A DNA stretch of 64,000 nt, taken from positions 23,114 through 87,113 of the forward strand of contig NZ_MLFR01000025.1 in NCBI RefSeq assembly GCF_002095475.1, given 5' to 3'. This document shows, in pieces, positions 1 through 9,208 of this stretch (positions are counted from its first letter, which is position 1; each line of letters begins with the position of its first letter). The notes under the pieces are model-generated. The model was not told the DNA's origin. It did no database searches and was given only the letters and a program-made list of their open reading frames with translations. Position numbers and translations under genes: made by a program. This DNA is from Pantoea rwandensis (GTDB lineage: Bacteria; Pseudomonadota; Gammaproteobacteria; Enterobacterales; Enterobacteriaceae).

Positions 1-345
1 TTATTAGTCCGCAACCTCTCAGGTGGACAACGCCAGGCGATAGCCATTGCACGCGCTGCAGCGTTCGAACCGAAAGTCCTGATCATGGATGAACCTACGG
101 CGGCACTGGCAGTCGCCGAAGTGGAGGCGGTACTGGAATTGATTCGCCGTGTGTCGGCGCGCGGCGTCAGTGTGATTTTGATTACACACCGCCTGCAAGA
201 TCTCTTCCTGGTGTGCGACCGAATTATGGTGATGTATGAGGGCACCAACGTTGCCGATCGCCGAGTGGCCGATACCAGTCTCAGCGACATTGTGAACCTG
301 ATCGTGGGTGAAAAATTTACCGCGCACTCAGCGGCTGCACATTGA
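1..345 (+). CDS. Sugar ABC importer ATP-binding protein, C-terminal part (RbsA-like)
   Basis: Only the last 114 codons lie in the window; the 5' part is cut by the window edge. The fragment opens just before the ABC signature LSGGQRQ (residues 6-12 of the fragment), followed by the Walker B stretch VLIMDEPT and the H-loop ITHR. That order fits the second nucleotide-binding domain of an RbsA/MglA-type ATPase, which energises import through the permease encoded 9 bases downstream. The class is assigned from the RbsC-like partner, because one C-terminal domain cannot show whether the protein is a tandem ATPase. It is the first visible gene of an operon running to 4332. Confidence 0.85.
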   Translation, partial: LLVRNLSGGQRQAIAIARAAAFEPKVLIMDEPTAALAVAEVEAVLELIRRVSARGVSVILITHRLQDLFLVCDRIMVMYEGTNVADRRVADTSLSDIVNLIVGEKFTAHSAAAH

Positions 346-354
346 GGTAACAGG

Positions 355-1365
355 ATGAGCATCATGAATTTAGGCAGCTCCCGCATGATCCAGCACTCAC
401 TCCCTCGCCGCCTGCTACATAACCATTCCGGCGTGGTGAGCATTGCACTGTTTTTCATCTTCTGCTGTGTGGTGTTTTCGCTGATCACCAGTAACTTTCT
501 CACCAGCACCAACTGGCTGAATATCATTCGCCAAAGTGCACCGCTACTGATTGTCGCCACCGCCATGACGCTGGTGATCACCACTGGCGGCATTGATTTA
601 TCGGTAGGGTCGACGCTGGCGTTGGTCGGAGCGCTTTCTGCCATTGCCCTGAACAACTGGGGTTTGCCGTGGCCGGTGGTATTAATTGGCGGGCTGCTGC
701 TGGGGGGCTTAGTGGGGGCGATCAACGGCTTCTTTATTGCCTTCGAAGGGATACCCGCCTTTATCGTCACGCTGGCGACTCTCGCCGTGGTGCGGGGTAT
801 CGCACTGTTGGTGACCCAAGGTTATTCGATCCCGGTTCCCGCCGACAGCCTGTTCACCTTTATGGGTCGCGCTTGGGTGCTGGGTATACCAATGCCCGCG
901 CTGATTGGCATTGTCTGTTTAATTGCCGGGCACATCCTGCTGAATCATATGCGTTTTGGCCGTTACGTGACCGCCATCGGGGCTAACGCTGAAGGCGCGC
1001 GCCGCAGTGGCATCAATACCAAAGCGGTAACCATGAAGGTGTACATCATTAGCGGGATGGCGGCCGCACTGGCAGGGATGATCATCACCGCACGTCTCGG
1101 CAGCGGCTCCTCTAACCAAGGCGAAGGCTTTGAACTGCAGGTGATTGCCGCAGTGGTATTGGGTAGCACCAGTTTGTTCGGCGGTTTTGGCACGGTCATC
1201 GGCACGCTGTTGGGTGCGCTTTCTATCGCGATTATCCAGAACGGACTGATCTTGTCGCATATCTCGCCGTTCTATACCCAGATTGCAACAGGCACCATCA
1301 TTCTTCTCGCCATCTGGCTCAACACTCGCATTCTCAACCCAACCCGCTCCGCCGCGAAAGGATAG
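355..1365 (+). CDS. Sugar ABC importer permease (RbsC-like)
   Basis: 336-residue, very hydrophobic inner-membrane protein of the BPD_transp_2 family (ribose/galactose-type permeases). The diagnostic stretch GGIDLSVG lies near residue 80, after the first membrane spans; about eight to ten hydrophobic segments can be counted. The long hydrophilic N-terminus before the first span is normal for RbsC-type proteins. ATG at 355 follows GAGG; an in-frame ATG at 364 is a possible alternative. It pairs with the ATPase upstream. No periplasmic binding protein is seen here, so it presumably lies upstream of the window. Substrate unknown; pentose- or polyol-like ligands are usual in this family. Confidence 0.9.
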   Translation: MSIMNLGSSRMIQHSLPRRLLHNHSGVVSIALFFIFCCVVFSLITSNFLTSTNWLNIIRQSAPLLIVATAMTLVITTGGIDLSVGSTLALVGALSAIALNNWGLPWPVVLIGGLLLGGLVGAINGFFIAFEGIPAFIVTLATLAVVRGIALLVTQGYSIPVPADSLFTFMGRAWVLGIPMPALIGIVCLIAGHILLNHMRFGRYVTAIGANAEGARRSGINTKAVTMKVYIISGMAAALAGMIITARLGSGSSNQGEGFELQVIAAVVLGSTSLFGGFGTVIGTLLGALSIAIIQNGLILSHISPFYTQIATGTIILLAIWLNTRILNPTRSAAKG

Positions 1366-1368
1366 CTA

Positions 1369-2448
1369 ATGAAAGGATCAATATTTCGCCACGCGGATCC
1401 GTTGCCCCTCGGGGTGAGCAGTGGTCACGTGATGACGGTGCTCGGTCCGCTGCCACTGGCAGAAATGGGTGTGACCTTGATGCATGAACACATCCTGCTG
1501 GATGCGTCAGGAAAATGGGTGGCGCCCTGCTGTTGCAGCGAACGCCATGTGGCCGAGATGCCCGTCAAAATGGAAAACCTGGGTGAGTTGTCGCTCAACC
1601 CGCTGATGAGTCGTGATAACTGCCAGCTTTTTGATGTGGATACCGCCATCGAAGAATTGATGAAGTATCGCGCGCTGGGCGGAGAGACAGTGGTCGATCC
1701 CACCAATATTGGCATTGGTCGCGACCCCAAAGGCTTGCAACGTATCGCACGTTTGACGGGCTTAAACATCGTGATGGGCACCGGATTGTATCTGGAGCCT
1801 TCACATCCTGAATGGGTAAAAAGCATCAGCGTTGAGCAACTCGCAGACAAACTGATTTATGACCTCGGTGGCGCAGAAGAAAAACCGGAGGTGATCGCGG
1901 GTTTGATTGGTGAAATCGGCATCTCCAGCCGTTTCACGCCAGACGAAGAGAAATCACTGCGCGCCGCTGGACGCGCCAGTGCAGCCACCGGCGTGCCGAT
2001 TCAGGTGCACTTGCCCGGTTGGGAACGACTCGGCCACAAAGTACTGGATATCCTGGAACAGGAAGGCGCGAACCTGCGGCATGTTGTGCTTTGCCACATG
2101 AACCCCAGTTTTGCTGACAAGCGCTATCAGCGCGAGCTGGCCGAACGCGGGGTGTTTCTGGAGTACGACATGATTGGCATGAGTTATTACTACGCCGATG
2201 AGGCTGCGCAATCCCCTTCCGATGAGGAGAACGCGCGCGCCATTTGCGGATTGATTGAGGATGGCTACATTCAGCAGATTTTGATGTCGCAGGATGTGTT
2301 CCTCAAGACCATGCTGACGCGCTATGGCGGTCACGGTTATGGATACATCCTCAAGCATTTTGTGCCGCGTCTGAAACGCCATGGCGTCACCGGCGAACAA
2401 CTGGAAACCTTAATGATTGCCAATCCGCAGCGGGTATTTGGCGGATAA
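1369..2448 (+). CDS. Phosphotriesterase-family metal hydrolase
   Basis: 359 residues with the binuclear metal site of the phosphotriesterase/PHP family: an N-terminal HEH pair (MHEHIL), a bridging Glu in GEIGIS (the carboxylated Lys of true phosphotriesterases is Glu here, as in E. coli Php), His in HLPGW, His in CHMNP and a late Asp in SQDVF. Members hydrolyse lactones, phosphoesters or related ester bonds in the cytoplasm. It begins 3 bases after the permease stop, so it is co-transcribed and probably acts on the imported compound or a product of it. The actual substrate cannot be read from sequence; a sugar lactonase role is plausible. Confidence 0.85.
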   Translation: MKGSIFRHADPLPLGVSSGHVMTVLGPLPLAEMGVTLMHEHILLDASGKWVAPCCCSERHVAEMPVKMENLGELSLNPLMSRDNCQLFDVDTAIEELMKYRALGGETVVDPTNIGIGRDPKGLQRIARLTGLNIVMGTGLYLEPSHPEWVKSISVEQLADKLIYDLGGAEEKPEVIAGLIGEIGISSRFTPDEEKSLRAAGRASAATGVPIQVHLPGWERLGHKVLDILEQEGANLRHVVLCHMNPSFADKRYQRELAERGVFLEYDMIGMSYYYADEAAQSPSDEENARAICGLIEDGYIQQILMSQDVFLKTMLTRYGGHGYGYILKHFVPRLKRHGVTGEQLETLMIANPQRVFGG

Positions 2449-2461
2449 ACGGAGAGATGTC

Positions 2462-3217
2462 ATGCAGAAAAACGTTTTGCTGGTCGGTGAATCCTGGACC
2501 AGCACCTCGACTCATGTAAAAGGCTTTGATCAGTTTGCGACTGCGACCTGGCACAGCGGTGCGGTGGATTTTATGGCGGCCTTAAAACAGAGCGAATACG
2601 CCATCACGCACATGCCTGCCCATGCCGCGGCCACTGAATTCCCTTTGACGCTGGAAGAATTACAGCAGTGGGATGTGATTATCCTTTCTGATATTGGCGC
2701 CAACACCTTGCTGCTACACCCAGATACCTGGCTGAAAAGCCGACGCACGCCCAATCGTTTGGCGCTGATTCACGATTACGTGGCAGGCGGTGGTGCGTTG
2801 ATGATGATTGGTGGTTATTACAGCTTCCAGGGCATCAATGGCGGCGCGCGCTACCGTAATACCTTGGTTGAAAAAGTCTTGCCGGTGCGCTGCCTGGCCT
2901 GGGACGATCGCATTGAAACCCCTGAGGGCAGCCATGTTGAAGTGACAACGTCACATGAAATCCTCAAGGGTATTCCCACTGACTGGCCTTGGTTGCTGGG
3001 CTATAACGAGGTGGAAATGCAGACCGAAGGTCAACTCCTCGCCACCATAGCCGGTACCGGACATCCATTACTGGCCGTTCGTGAATACCAACGTGGTCGT
3101 TCACTTGCCTGGACCAGTGATATGTCGGCCCATTGGCTGCCTGAAGAATTTTCAAAATGGCCCGGCTATCGACAACTGTGGATTAATTGCCTCGACTGGC
3201 TGACGGAGCCCCGCTGA
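2462..3217 (+). CDS. Glutamine amidotransferase-like protein (GATase1_like)
   Basis: 251 residues. ATG 2462 is chosen because GGAGAG precedes it at good spacing; the longer reading from 2417 would overlap the previous gene. The fold looks like the GATase1_like/ThuA-type group: a beta-strand VLLVGESW near the start, DVIILSDIGAN near residue 80, and the glycine-rich turn GGGALMMIGGYYSF near residue 115. I see no clear Cys-His-Glu amidotransferase triad (the turn has Gly-Tyr where a nucleophile Cys would sit), so amidotransferase activity is doubtful. It overlaps the next start by one base (TGATG), implying coupled translation. Role in the operon is unknown. Confidence 0.75.
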   Translation: MQKNVLLVGESWTSTSTHVKGFDQFATATWHSGAVDFMAALKQSEYAITHMPAHAAATEFPLTLEELQQWDVIILSDIGANTLLLHPDTWLKSRRTPNRLALIHDYVAGGGALMMIGGYYSFQGINGGARYRNTLVEKVLPVRCLAWDDRIETPEGSHVEVTTSHEILKGIPTDWPWLLGYNEVEMQTEGQLLATIAGTGHPLLAVREYQRGRSLAWTSDMSAHWLPEEFSKWPGYRQLWINCLDWLTEPR

Positions 3218-4332
3218 TGCAGCTCAAGTCCCTTGAATTAGCTCAGCGTTTGTTGGGTTTCGATACCATTAACCCACCGGGTAATGAAGCCGACTGCATG
3301 CACTATTTCGCCAACTGGCTCACTGAGCAGGGCTTTACTGTTACCCTCACCGCCTTTGGTGAGGGGCGCACCAACCTCGTGGCCCAACTGCCAGGTCAAC
3401 GCGTTGGCAAACCGCTGGCATTTACCGGCCATCTGGATACCGTTCCGCTTGGCAACCAGCCGTGGCGCTTCGATCCGTTTGGCGGCGATATCGAAGGTGA
3501 CCGCCTGTATGGCCGTGGTGCCAGTGACATGAAAGCGGCTGTGGCCGCGTTTGCGCTGGCCTGCGTGCAGCAAAAAGCCGCCATTGAGGCGGGACGCGGT
3601 GTGGTATTGATCATCACGGGGGGTGAAGAGACCGGTTGTGATGGCGCCAAAGCGCTGATTGACGCGGGCACTTTACCTGATATCGGCGCATTGATCGTGG
3701 GAGAGCCAACCGCAAACTATCCGGTGATCGGCCACAAAGGTGCACTGTGGTTGCGTTGTGAAACGCGGGGTAAAACGGCACATGGCGCCATGCCCGAACT
3801 GGGCATTAATGCCATTTATCTGGCGGCGGATGCCTTGGGCAAAATCCGCCATTTTTCTCCCGGTGCGCCTCATCCGCTGATGAAACATCCCACGTTAAAT
3901 GTCGGGCGTATCCAGGGCGGATTGAACATCAATTCGGTGCCAGACCGAACGGCATTCGATGTCGATATCCGCAGTGCGCCTAATCTAGACCATGCCACCA
4001 TTCGGCAACGACTCGCTGACCTGTTAGGCGCAGAGGTCACGTTAACCACCTTAGTGGATTTGCCTGCAGTGTTGAGTTCTGAAGCGCATCAGTGGATTCA
4101 ATCCGTCTTTCAACACTGCCAAGCGCTGTTCGACCAGCCTCTTGAGGCCAAAGTGGTGCCCTACTTTACCGATGCCTCACTGCTTTTGCCCGCGCTTAGC
4201 CATCCACCTTGCGTGATTCTTGGTCCTGGCGAACCGGCCATGGCGCACCAAACGGATGAATATTGCCTGCTAAGTCGCCTGGCTGAAGCGGAGGTGTTGT
4301 ATACGCAATGCATTGAGGACTGGATGCGCTAA
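3217..4332 (+). CDS. M20 family metallohydrolase (ArgE/DapE-like)
   Basis: 371 residues; start at ATG 3217, overlapping the preceding TGA. It has the M20 zinc-site layout: GHLDTVP (His, Asp), GRGASDMK (bridging Asp), GGEETG (general-base Glu plus ligand Glu), VGEPT (ligand Glu) and a late His in MAHQTDEY. These enzymes remove acyl, succinyl or aminoacyl groups from amines, as in ArgE and DapE. Here it is the last gene of the ABC/hydrolase operon, not of an arginine or lysine operon, so it probably deacylates a product of the imported compound. The stop is followed by the convergent AraC gene 50 bases on. Confidence 0.85.
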   Translation: MQLKSLELAQRLLGFDTINPPGNEADCMHYFANWLTEQGFTVTLTAFGEGRTNLVAQLPGQRVGKPLAFTGHLDTVPLGNQPWRFDPFGGDIEGDRLYGRGASDMKAAVAAFALACVQQKAAIEAGRGVVLIITGGEETGCDGAKALIDAGTLPDIGALIVGEPTANYPVIGHKGALWLRCETRGKTAHGAMPELGINAIYLAADALGKIRHFSPGAPHPLMKHPTLNVGRIQGGLNINSVPDRTAFDVDIRSAPNLDHATIRQRLADLLGAEVTLTTLVDLPAVLSSEAHQWIQSVFQHCQALFDQPLEAKVVPYFTDASLLLPALSHPPCVILGPGEPAMAHQTDEYCLLSRLAEAEVLYTQCIEDWMR

Positions 4333-4382
4333 TCAGTCACTGGACAGATTCTGGCGTGAACAGATTGATTTCACCGAGTGTG

Positions 4383-5273
4383 CTAAATGCGCATCTCTTT
4401 GGGTGCAAAACCATACTTTTTGCGGAATGCCACCGACAAATGCGCGGGTGTGTAGCCAACTTTGTAGGCAATCGATGAAACACTGGCTTCACCGGTTGAA
4501 AGCATACGCCATGCCGTTTCCAGCCTTAACGTTTGCAGATAGCCATAGATACTTTGATCAAACAAACGTTTAAAACCTGATGTCAGTTTGCGTGTGTTAA
4601 TGCCCAACAAGGCACTCAGCTCACTGATTGAAGGAGGTTTATCAATGTGCTCAGCCAACAGGCGTTTCACATCATGTAAGCGCGCGATATCACTCGCATT
4701 TAAGCGCGGCAATGCTGGCTGCGTTTCTGCTGTCAGGTTATCGAGCGTATGCGCCACAATTTCCAACGCTTTCCCGGTCATATACAGCTGACGCGCCAGG
4801 CCTTGCAATGGCGTGGTAAAGAGTTGTGCACGAAGGCCGTTGAGTGTTTTGGGCGCGGAATGAATGCGCATTTTAGGGCGCGCCGCGAGGTCGAGATGCA
4901 AACCCGACGCGAGTTGTTCCATGACATCAGCGCCAAGATGCTGGGACAGCGAGTGCGTGGAGAGAGACACGGCGCTGTAGCACAAATCTTTGCCCGGCAG
5001 GAAACACTGGCTGGCTTCGGCTCGATCTTGATTCCACACCGCGCACAGGGCTGGCCCCGTGATATGCCGTTCCTGTTGCGAAGGGAAACGGCAGAGTAGC
5101 TCGCCACTCTCAATAATGATGATTTTCAGCCCAAGACAAAGCTGCTCATCCTGCCAGATCGCCCGCTGCGGCCTGACGCTTCCGCTCATTAATGCAATAT
5201 CCCCGCTGAGCAAGGTGACCTGATCATGTAAAGGAGCTTCCGTCACCACCTCCCGATTTTCCCGCTGTAGCAT
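4383..5273 (-). CDS. AraC-family regulator, probably of the adjacent iron-uptake genes
   Basis: 296 residues from ATG 5273, which has GAGAGTAGGG upstream. The longer reading from 5312 has no ribosome site and would start inside the Fur box, so it is rejected. The last ~100 residues form the two-helix-turn-helix AraC domain (ISELSALLGINTRKL and VSSIAYKVGYTPAHLSVAFR). The N-terminal part is PchR-like in character. Divergent placement next to a TonB-dependent receptor, with a Fur box between, fits siderophore regulators that activate their receptor when the ferri-siderophore is present. That role is inferred from context. Confidence 0.8.
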   Translation of the reverse strand: MLQRENREVVTEAPLHDQVTLLSGDIALMSGSVRPQRAIWQDEQLCLGLKIIIIESGELLCRFPSQQERHITGPALCAVWNQDRAEASQCFLPGKDLCYSAVSLSTHSLSQHLGADVMEQLASGLHLDLAARPKMRIHSAPKTLNGLRAQLFTTPLQGLARQLYMTGKALEIVAHTLDNLTAETQPALPRLNASDIARLHDVKRLLAEHIDKPPSISELSALLGINTRKLTSGFKRLFDQSIYGYLQTLRLETAWRMLSTGEASVSSIAYKVGYTPAHLSVAFRKKYGFAPKEMRI

Positions 5274-5296
5274 GACCCTACTCTCAATGCGATTAA

Positions 5297-5311
5297 TGAT
5301 ATTGATTCTCA
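5297..5311. promoter_or_regulatory. Fur box
   Basis: TGATATTGATTCTCA matches the 7-1-7 Fur consensus TGATAATNATTATCA at all but two positions. It lies 24 bases upstream of the chosen AraC start and about 160 bases before the receptor start, so it can repress the regulator directly in iron-replete cells. Confidence 0.75.
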
Positions 5312-5472
5312 TTTACACTTTAGGCGTTTTACTGCTCGCTGTCTATTTTTGCTTTTTTGCCTTCCAGCTAAAGAAAGAGTCCCGCAAACAAAAGGGTTGA
5401 CGATTGTTCACAAGATCCCGCGCTGACACACTTTCAGCCGACAAATTGGCTGATTCATTTCGGGAGAATATC

Positions 5473-7599
5473 TTGCAAAACAATAATAAAAATCGGGCGC
5501 GCTGGAGCACGCCCCTGACCTGTCTTGCCCTGCTGGTTCAGGCGCATTGCGTGATGGCTGAAGAAACATTAACCGTCAACGCTAACGGCGAAAGCTCATC
5601 TGAGAAAGGCTATGTGGCGCAAACCAGCAGCACAGCCAGTCGCACCAATCAATCCATTTTGGCAACGCCACAATCCGTCTCGGTGATTACGCGTGGCGAA
5701 CTGAATGACCGTAATGTGCAGAGCACCACGCAAGCCCTGCAATATACGCCGGGGGTTTTTGCCTCCACGAGCGCCATTTCGTCACGCTTTGACTATTTCA
5801 GCATTCGCGGTTTTGATGCCACGTTGAATGGCACGCTGTTAGATGGACTGCGCTCAACCACGCGACAATCCTATGTGCGTTATGAACCTTACGGTTTAGA
5901 GCAACTGGATGTCCTGCGCGGACCGAACGGCTTCCTGTATGGTGCCGGATCGCCAGGTGGCATTGTTAATGGGATTAGCAAGCGCCCTACACTCAATGCG
6001 CAGCATGAAGTCGCGCTTCAAACGGGCAGTCATGGTCGTATGCAAGGCCAGTTTGATACTTCAGGCCCTCTCGATGACGACAAAACCCTGCTCTATCGCG
6101 TGGTTGGCGTGGCGCGGGACAGCAACACGCAATTCAATAACGTACCTGATGACACACTCTATCTGGCCCCCTCTCTGACATGGCGCCCGGATACCGATAC
6201 CACCCTAACGGTGCTCGCCTCGGTCAACCGCAACAAGTTTGGTCCACCTCGCCCATTCCTGCCGCTTCATGGCACTTTGCTCAGCAATCCCAACGGGCCG
6301 GTCAACCGTAACAGTTATCTTGATGGCACCAATCTTGATAACCACATGAGCCAGACAAATTTGGGTTATGAACTGGACCATAAGTTTGCCGATCGTTGGA
6401 CCTTCCACTCGGCCAGCCGCTACAGCGAAACAGACCTCTCAACACAGACGCTATCAGGGTCGGCGCTGGCTGCTGATATGCGCACGTTAAGCCGCGTGGC
6501 CTACGCATTTAGGATAAAAGGGAAAATCTTTGCCACCGATAACAACCTGAAAACACAATGGGAAGCCGGTCCGGTGCAGGGTTCGAGTGTGGCAGGATTA
6601 TCGTTTCGCCACACCGGCGAGGATTACACGCTGGACTACGGTCGCGCCAGCAGCATTGATATTTATAACCCTACCGGAAATGGCCGTTTCTCTGCTCCCA
6701 CGGCGTATACCAGCACACAACAGAATGCTAATGAAACTGGCGTCTATCTCTCAAACAGCCTGTCGCTGTTTCAGCATCTGAATCTGGATCTTTCCGCGCG
6801 ACAGGATTGGGCAACGGTCAACACTAAAAATCGACTGAGCGATAGTTATACCTCGCAGAATGACCAACGCTTCACCTGGCGTGCAGGGTTGAGCTGGATC
6901 ACCGATAGCGGTGTGGCGCCTTATGTCAGCTATGCCACATCCTTTGCGCCTACGCTGAGCACCAACATTTACGGTGAAAATTATAAGCCCACCACCGGCA
7001 AGCAGTGGGAAGTGGGCTTGAAGTATCAGCCCGTTATGATGGATGCGCTATTCACGCTGGCCTGGTTTGATTTGCAGCAAAACAATGTCCTCACCACTGA
7101 CCCCAATAATTCACTGAACAGTGTACAGACCGGGCAGATCACCTCTAAAGGCATTGAAGCATCTGCAACCGCTAACCTGACGGATCAATGGAAATTAGTG
7201 GCCAGCTACAGCTGGAACGATTTGGAAACCACTAAGTCCAGCGTAGCGAGTGCACAGGGTAAAACACCTGTCGCCATGCCAGAGCATATGGCCTCATTGT
7301 GGAGTCACTATACCGTGCAGAGCGGGCCATTGGCTTCGTTGGGGCTCGGTGCCGGTATTCGCTACTCGGGTTCAACTTGGGCGGATACCAACAACACGAT
7401 AAAAGTCCCGGATTACACCCTGGTTGACGCCTCAATTCATTACGACCTCGGCCAACTCAGCCAGCGATTGCATGGGGTGAATGTGGCCCTTAATGCCAAT
7501 AACCTGTTTAACAAACATTATTGGGTGAGCTGCTCAACCACCACCTGCAGCACCGGCTACGACCGTTCACTGCTCGCCACCCTTTCGTACCGTTGGTAA
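5473..7599 (+). CDS. TonB-dependent siderophore receptor
   Basis: 708 residues from TTG 5473, chosen because GGGAGA lies 5 bases before it and because translation then starts directly with a signal peptide (basic Arg-Ala-Arg, then TCLALLVQAHCVMA, cleavage before EE). A TonB-box-like ETLTV follows. The plug domain is clear (TPQSVSVITR, LDVLRGPNGFLYGAGSPGGIVN) and the C-terminus ends in aromatic YRW as outer-membrane barrels do. It belongs to the FhuA/FoxA-type siderophore group. Outer-membrane location and ferri-siderophore uptake follow from family; the ligand is not determinable. It is likely controlled by the divergent AraC protein and Fur. Confidence 0.9.
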   Translation: MQNNNKNRARWSTPLTCLALLVQAHCVMAEETLTVNANGESSSEKGYVAQTSSTASRTNQSILATPQSVSVITRGELNDRNVQSTTQALQYTPGVFASTSAISSRFDYFSIRGFDATLNGTLLDGLRSTTRQSYVRYEPYGLEQLDVLRGPNGFLYGAGSPGGIVNGISKRPTLNAQHEVALQTGSHGRMQGQFDTSGPLDDDKTLLYRVVGVARDSNTQFNNVPDDTLYLAPSLTWRPDTDTTLTVLASVNRNKFGPPRPFLPLHGTLLSNPNGPVNRNSYLDGTNLDNHMSQTNLGYELDHKFADRWTFHSASRYSETDLSTQTLSGSALAADMRTLSRVAYAFRIKGKIFATDNNLKTQWEAGPVQGSSVAGLSFRHTGEDYTLDYGRASSIDIYNPTGNGRFSAPTAYTSTQQNANETGVYLSNSLSLFQHLNLDLSARQDWATVNTKNRLSDSYTSQNDQRFTWRAGLSWITDSGVAPYVSYATSFAPTLSTNIYGENYKPTTGKQWEVGLKYQPVMMDALFTLAWFDLQQNNVLTTDPNNSLNSVQTGQITSKGIEASATANLTDQWKLVASYSWNDLETTKSSVASAQGKTPVAMPEHMASLWSHYTVQSGPLASLGLGAGIRYSGSTWADTNNTIKVPDYTLVDASIHYDLGQLSQRLHGVNVALNANNLFNKHYWVSCSTTTCSTGYDRSLLATLSYRW

Positions 7600-7615
7600 G
7601 TGAAGGAAAACATTG

Positions 7616-8701
7616 ATGAAAAATTATCTTCTGCTCACGTTGTTGTGTTTGATGTTCGGTATTTCCTCAGCCTCGGCCTCCATAACAGTGACAGATATGC
7701 TGCAGCGTAAAGTCACCTTGCCCGGCCCAGTGAAACGCATCGTATTAGGCGAAAGCCGCCACATCATTACGCTGGCGTTATTGGAAAAAGACCCGTTCCA
7801 CAATTTAGTAGGCTGGGGAGATGACCTTCAGCGCTACTCACCCGCCACTTGGGATGCTATCGAAAAGCAGTATCCAGCGGCGCGCAATGTTCCGGTGCTG
7901 GGCACCATGAATAGCGGTACTTTTTCACTGGAAGCGACCATCGCTGCAAAGCCTGATATCGTTATTTTTACGCTCTATGGACCCATTCCGCCGGGACTGG
8001 AAGCGCTGGATGCGGCGCACATCCCTTATGTGTTTGTGGATTTTTTCCGTAAACCCTTGGTGAATACTGTACCCAGCCTGAAACTGCTCGGCTCGGTGCT
8101 GGGCGAGAATACACAGGCTGATAAGGTGATTACATTCTGGCAACAGCACATGGACGAGGTAAAAAAACGGCTCGCCACCGTAAACACACGTCCTTCAGTG
8201 TTCTTTCATCTCAATCCCGGCAAAGGTGACTGCTGCTTCACCTCAGGTCCCGGCAATATGAGTGATTTTATCGCCGCGGCGGGTGGGCATAATATCGGCA
8301 CCGATCTGTTGAGTGCGCCGATTGGCAAGCTCAACCCGGAATATATTATGTCTCGTAACCCTGATTTTTATTTAATGGGCGGGGGTTCTGCAGTGAGTCG
8401 TGAAGGTTTGCAAATTGGCACTGGCGCGACAGCACAACAAGTCGCTCAAAGCAGCAGGCAGTTGCTTCACACGCCAGAAATCGCCAATTTACCCGCCGTG
8501 AAAGCTGGGCATGTAGGGGGCGTTTGGCTGTTCTTTTTTGATAGCCCACTCTATTTCATCGGTGTCGAAGCCATGGCGAAAATGTTCCATCCAGCCCTGT
8601 TCAGCGATATTGACCCCGATGCCACACTGCGCACGGTAACGCAAAGCTGGCTTTCGGTGCCGCTCCAGGGCACCTTCTGGACAACCTTGCCACAGCAGTA
8701 A
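7616..8701 (+). CDS. Periplasmic iron-siderophore/cobalamin-type binding protein (FepB/BtuF class)
   Basis: 361 residues. ATG 7616 is preferred over the adjacent TTG 7613; GAAGGAAA is upstream. A signal peptide (LLLTLLCLMFGISSASA) has no lipobox Cys, so the product should be free in the periplasm. The COG0614-type layout is visible: ITVTDMLQRKVTLPGPVKRIVLG at the start and KPDIVIFTLYG near residue 120, where the second lobe begins. It follows the receptor by 16 bases and should pass its ligand to an inner-membrane ABC permease. No permease or ATPase gene is nearby, so one encoded elsewhere must be shared. Confidence 0.85.
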   Translation: MKNYLLLTLLCLMFGISSASASITVTDMLQRKVTLPGPVKRIVLGESRHIITLALLEKDPFHNLVGWGDDLQRYSPATWDAIEKQYPAARNVPVLGTMNSGTFSLEATIAAKPDIVIFTLYGPIPPGLEALDAAHIPYVFVDFFRKPLVNTVPSLKLLGSVLGENTQADKVITFWQQHMDEVKKRLATVNTRPSVFFHLNPGKGDCCFTSGPGNMSDFIAAAGGHNIGTDLLSAPIGKLNPEYIMSRNPDFYLMGGGSAVSREGLQIGTGATAQQVAQSSRQLLHTPEIANLPAVKAGHVGGVWLFFFDSPLYFIGVEAMAKMFHPALFSDIDPDATLRTVTQSWLSVPLQGTFWTTLPQQ

Positions 8702-8708
8702 ACACCAT

Positions 8709-8731
8709 CGACCACCGTTCTTCGGTGGTCG
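8709..8731. terminator. Hairpin between convergent genes, probable bidirectional terminator
   Basis: Perfect 9-bp stem CGACCACCG/CGGTGGTCG with loop TTCTT, placed between the binding-protein stop and the stop of the convergent DUF1203 gene. The T tract is weak on both sides. Confidence 0.55.
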
Positions 8732-8737
8732 TTCCCC

Positions 8738-9208
8738 TTACAGAGTTTTAGACACCCGAGCCAAATAGCAGCCGAATTGCGCGCTATGAGCATGAATATA
8801 AGCGGTTTCCGGCCGCTGTAGCAGTGCTAAAACCGTTTGTTCCACTTCATAACCTGTCGCCAATTCTGCCGCAATAATGCAGTGCTCAAGATTAAACGCA
8901 CGCAGCGAGAGTTGACGCTTGGCGAGATACTCCGGGATCTCGTCATTGAAAACACCTGAGTGAGTACAGCCCTCATGAATGAAGATGGCGTGTTGCCCGT
9001 GGTAAGGCGATTGCGCAGGTTGGTAGGTGTGATTAAGCAAGATAGCATTCTCGCCCGGGGGGACATCTTTCAAACCAATACGATCAGGCAAAGCTGAGTG
9101 AATGTCAGCAGTGACTCGTCGTGCATTGTGCCGTGCCAGATAATCACTATCCTGGCCATACAAATGGGCGAATTCGCTGCTGTTCAAACCACTGATAACA
9201 TAATGCAT
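8738..9208 (-). CDS. DUF1203 family protein
   Basis: 156 residues, ATG 9208 preceded by a strong AGGAGG. The sequence shows the DUF1203 pattern: an early Ala-Arg-Arg with Cys-poor HSALPDRIGLKDV, then the core GENAILLNHTYQP followed by SPYHGQHAIFIHEG and a C-terminal tail with HSAQFGCYLARV. The family is cytosolic and uncharacterised, about 150 residues, so this copy is full length. It stands alone, convergent to the iron module, and no function is proposed. Confidence 0.75.
   Translation of the reverse strand: MHYVISGLNSSEFAHLYGQDSDYLARHNARRVTADIHSALPDRIGLKDVPPGENAILLNHTYQPAQSPYHGQHAIFIHEGCTHSGVFNDEIPEYLAKRQLSLRAFNLEHCIIAAELATGYEVEQTVLALLQRPETAYIHAHSAQFGCYLARVSKTL

Noticed and set aside
4383..5312. 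AraC start at 5312
   Set aside because: It begins inside the Fur box and has no ribosome site; ATG 5273 has one.
5404..5472. TonB receptor start at TTG 5404
   Set aside because: It would place 23 polar residues before the signal peptide; TTG 5473 has GGGAGA and leads straight into the signal.
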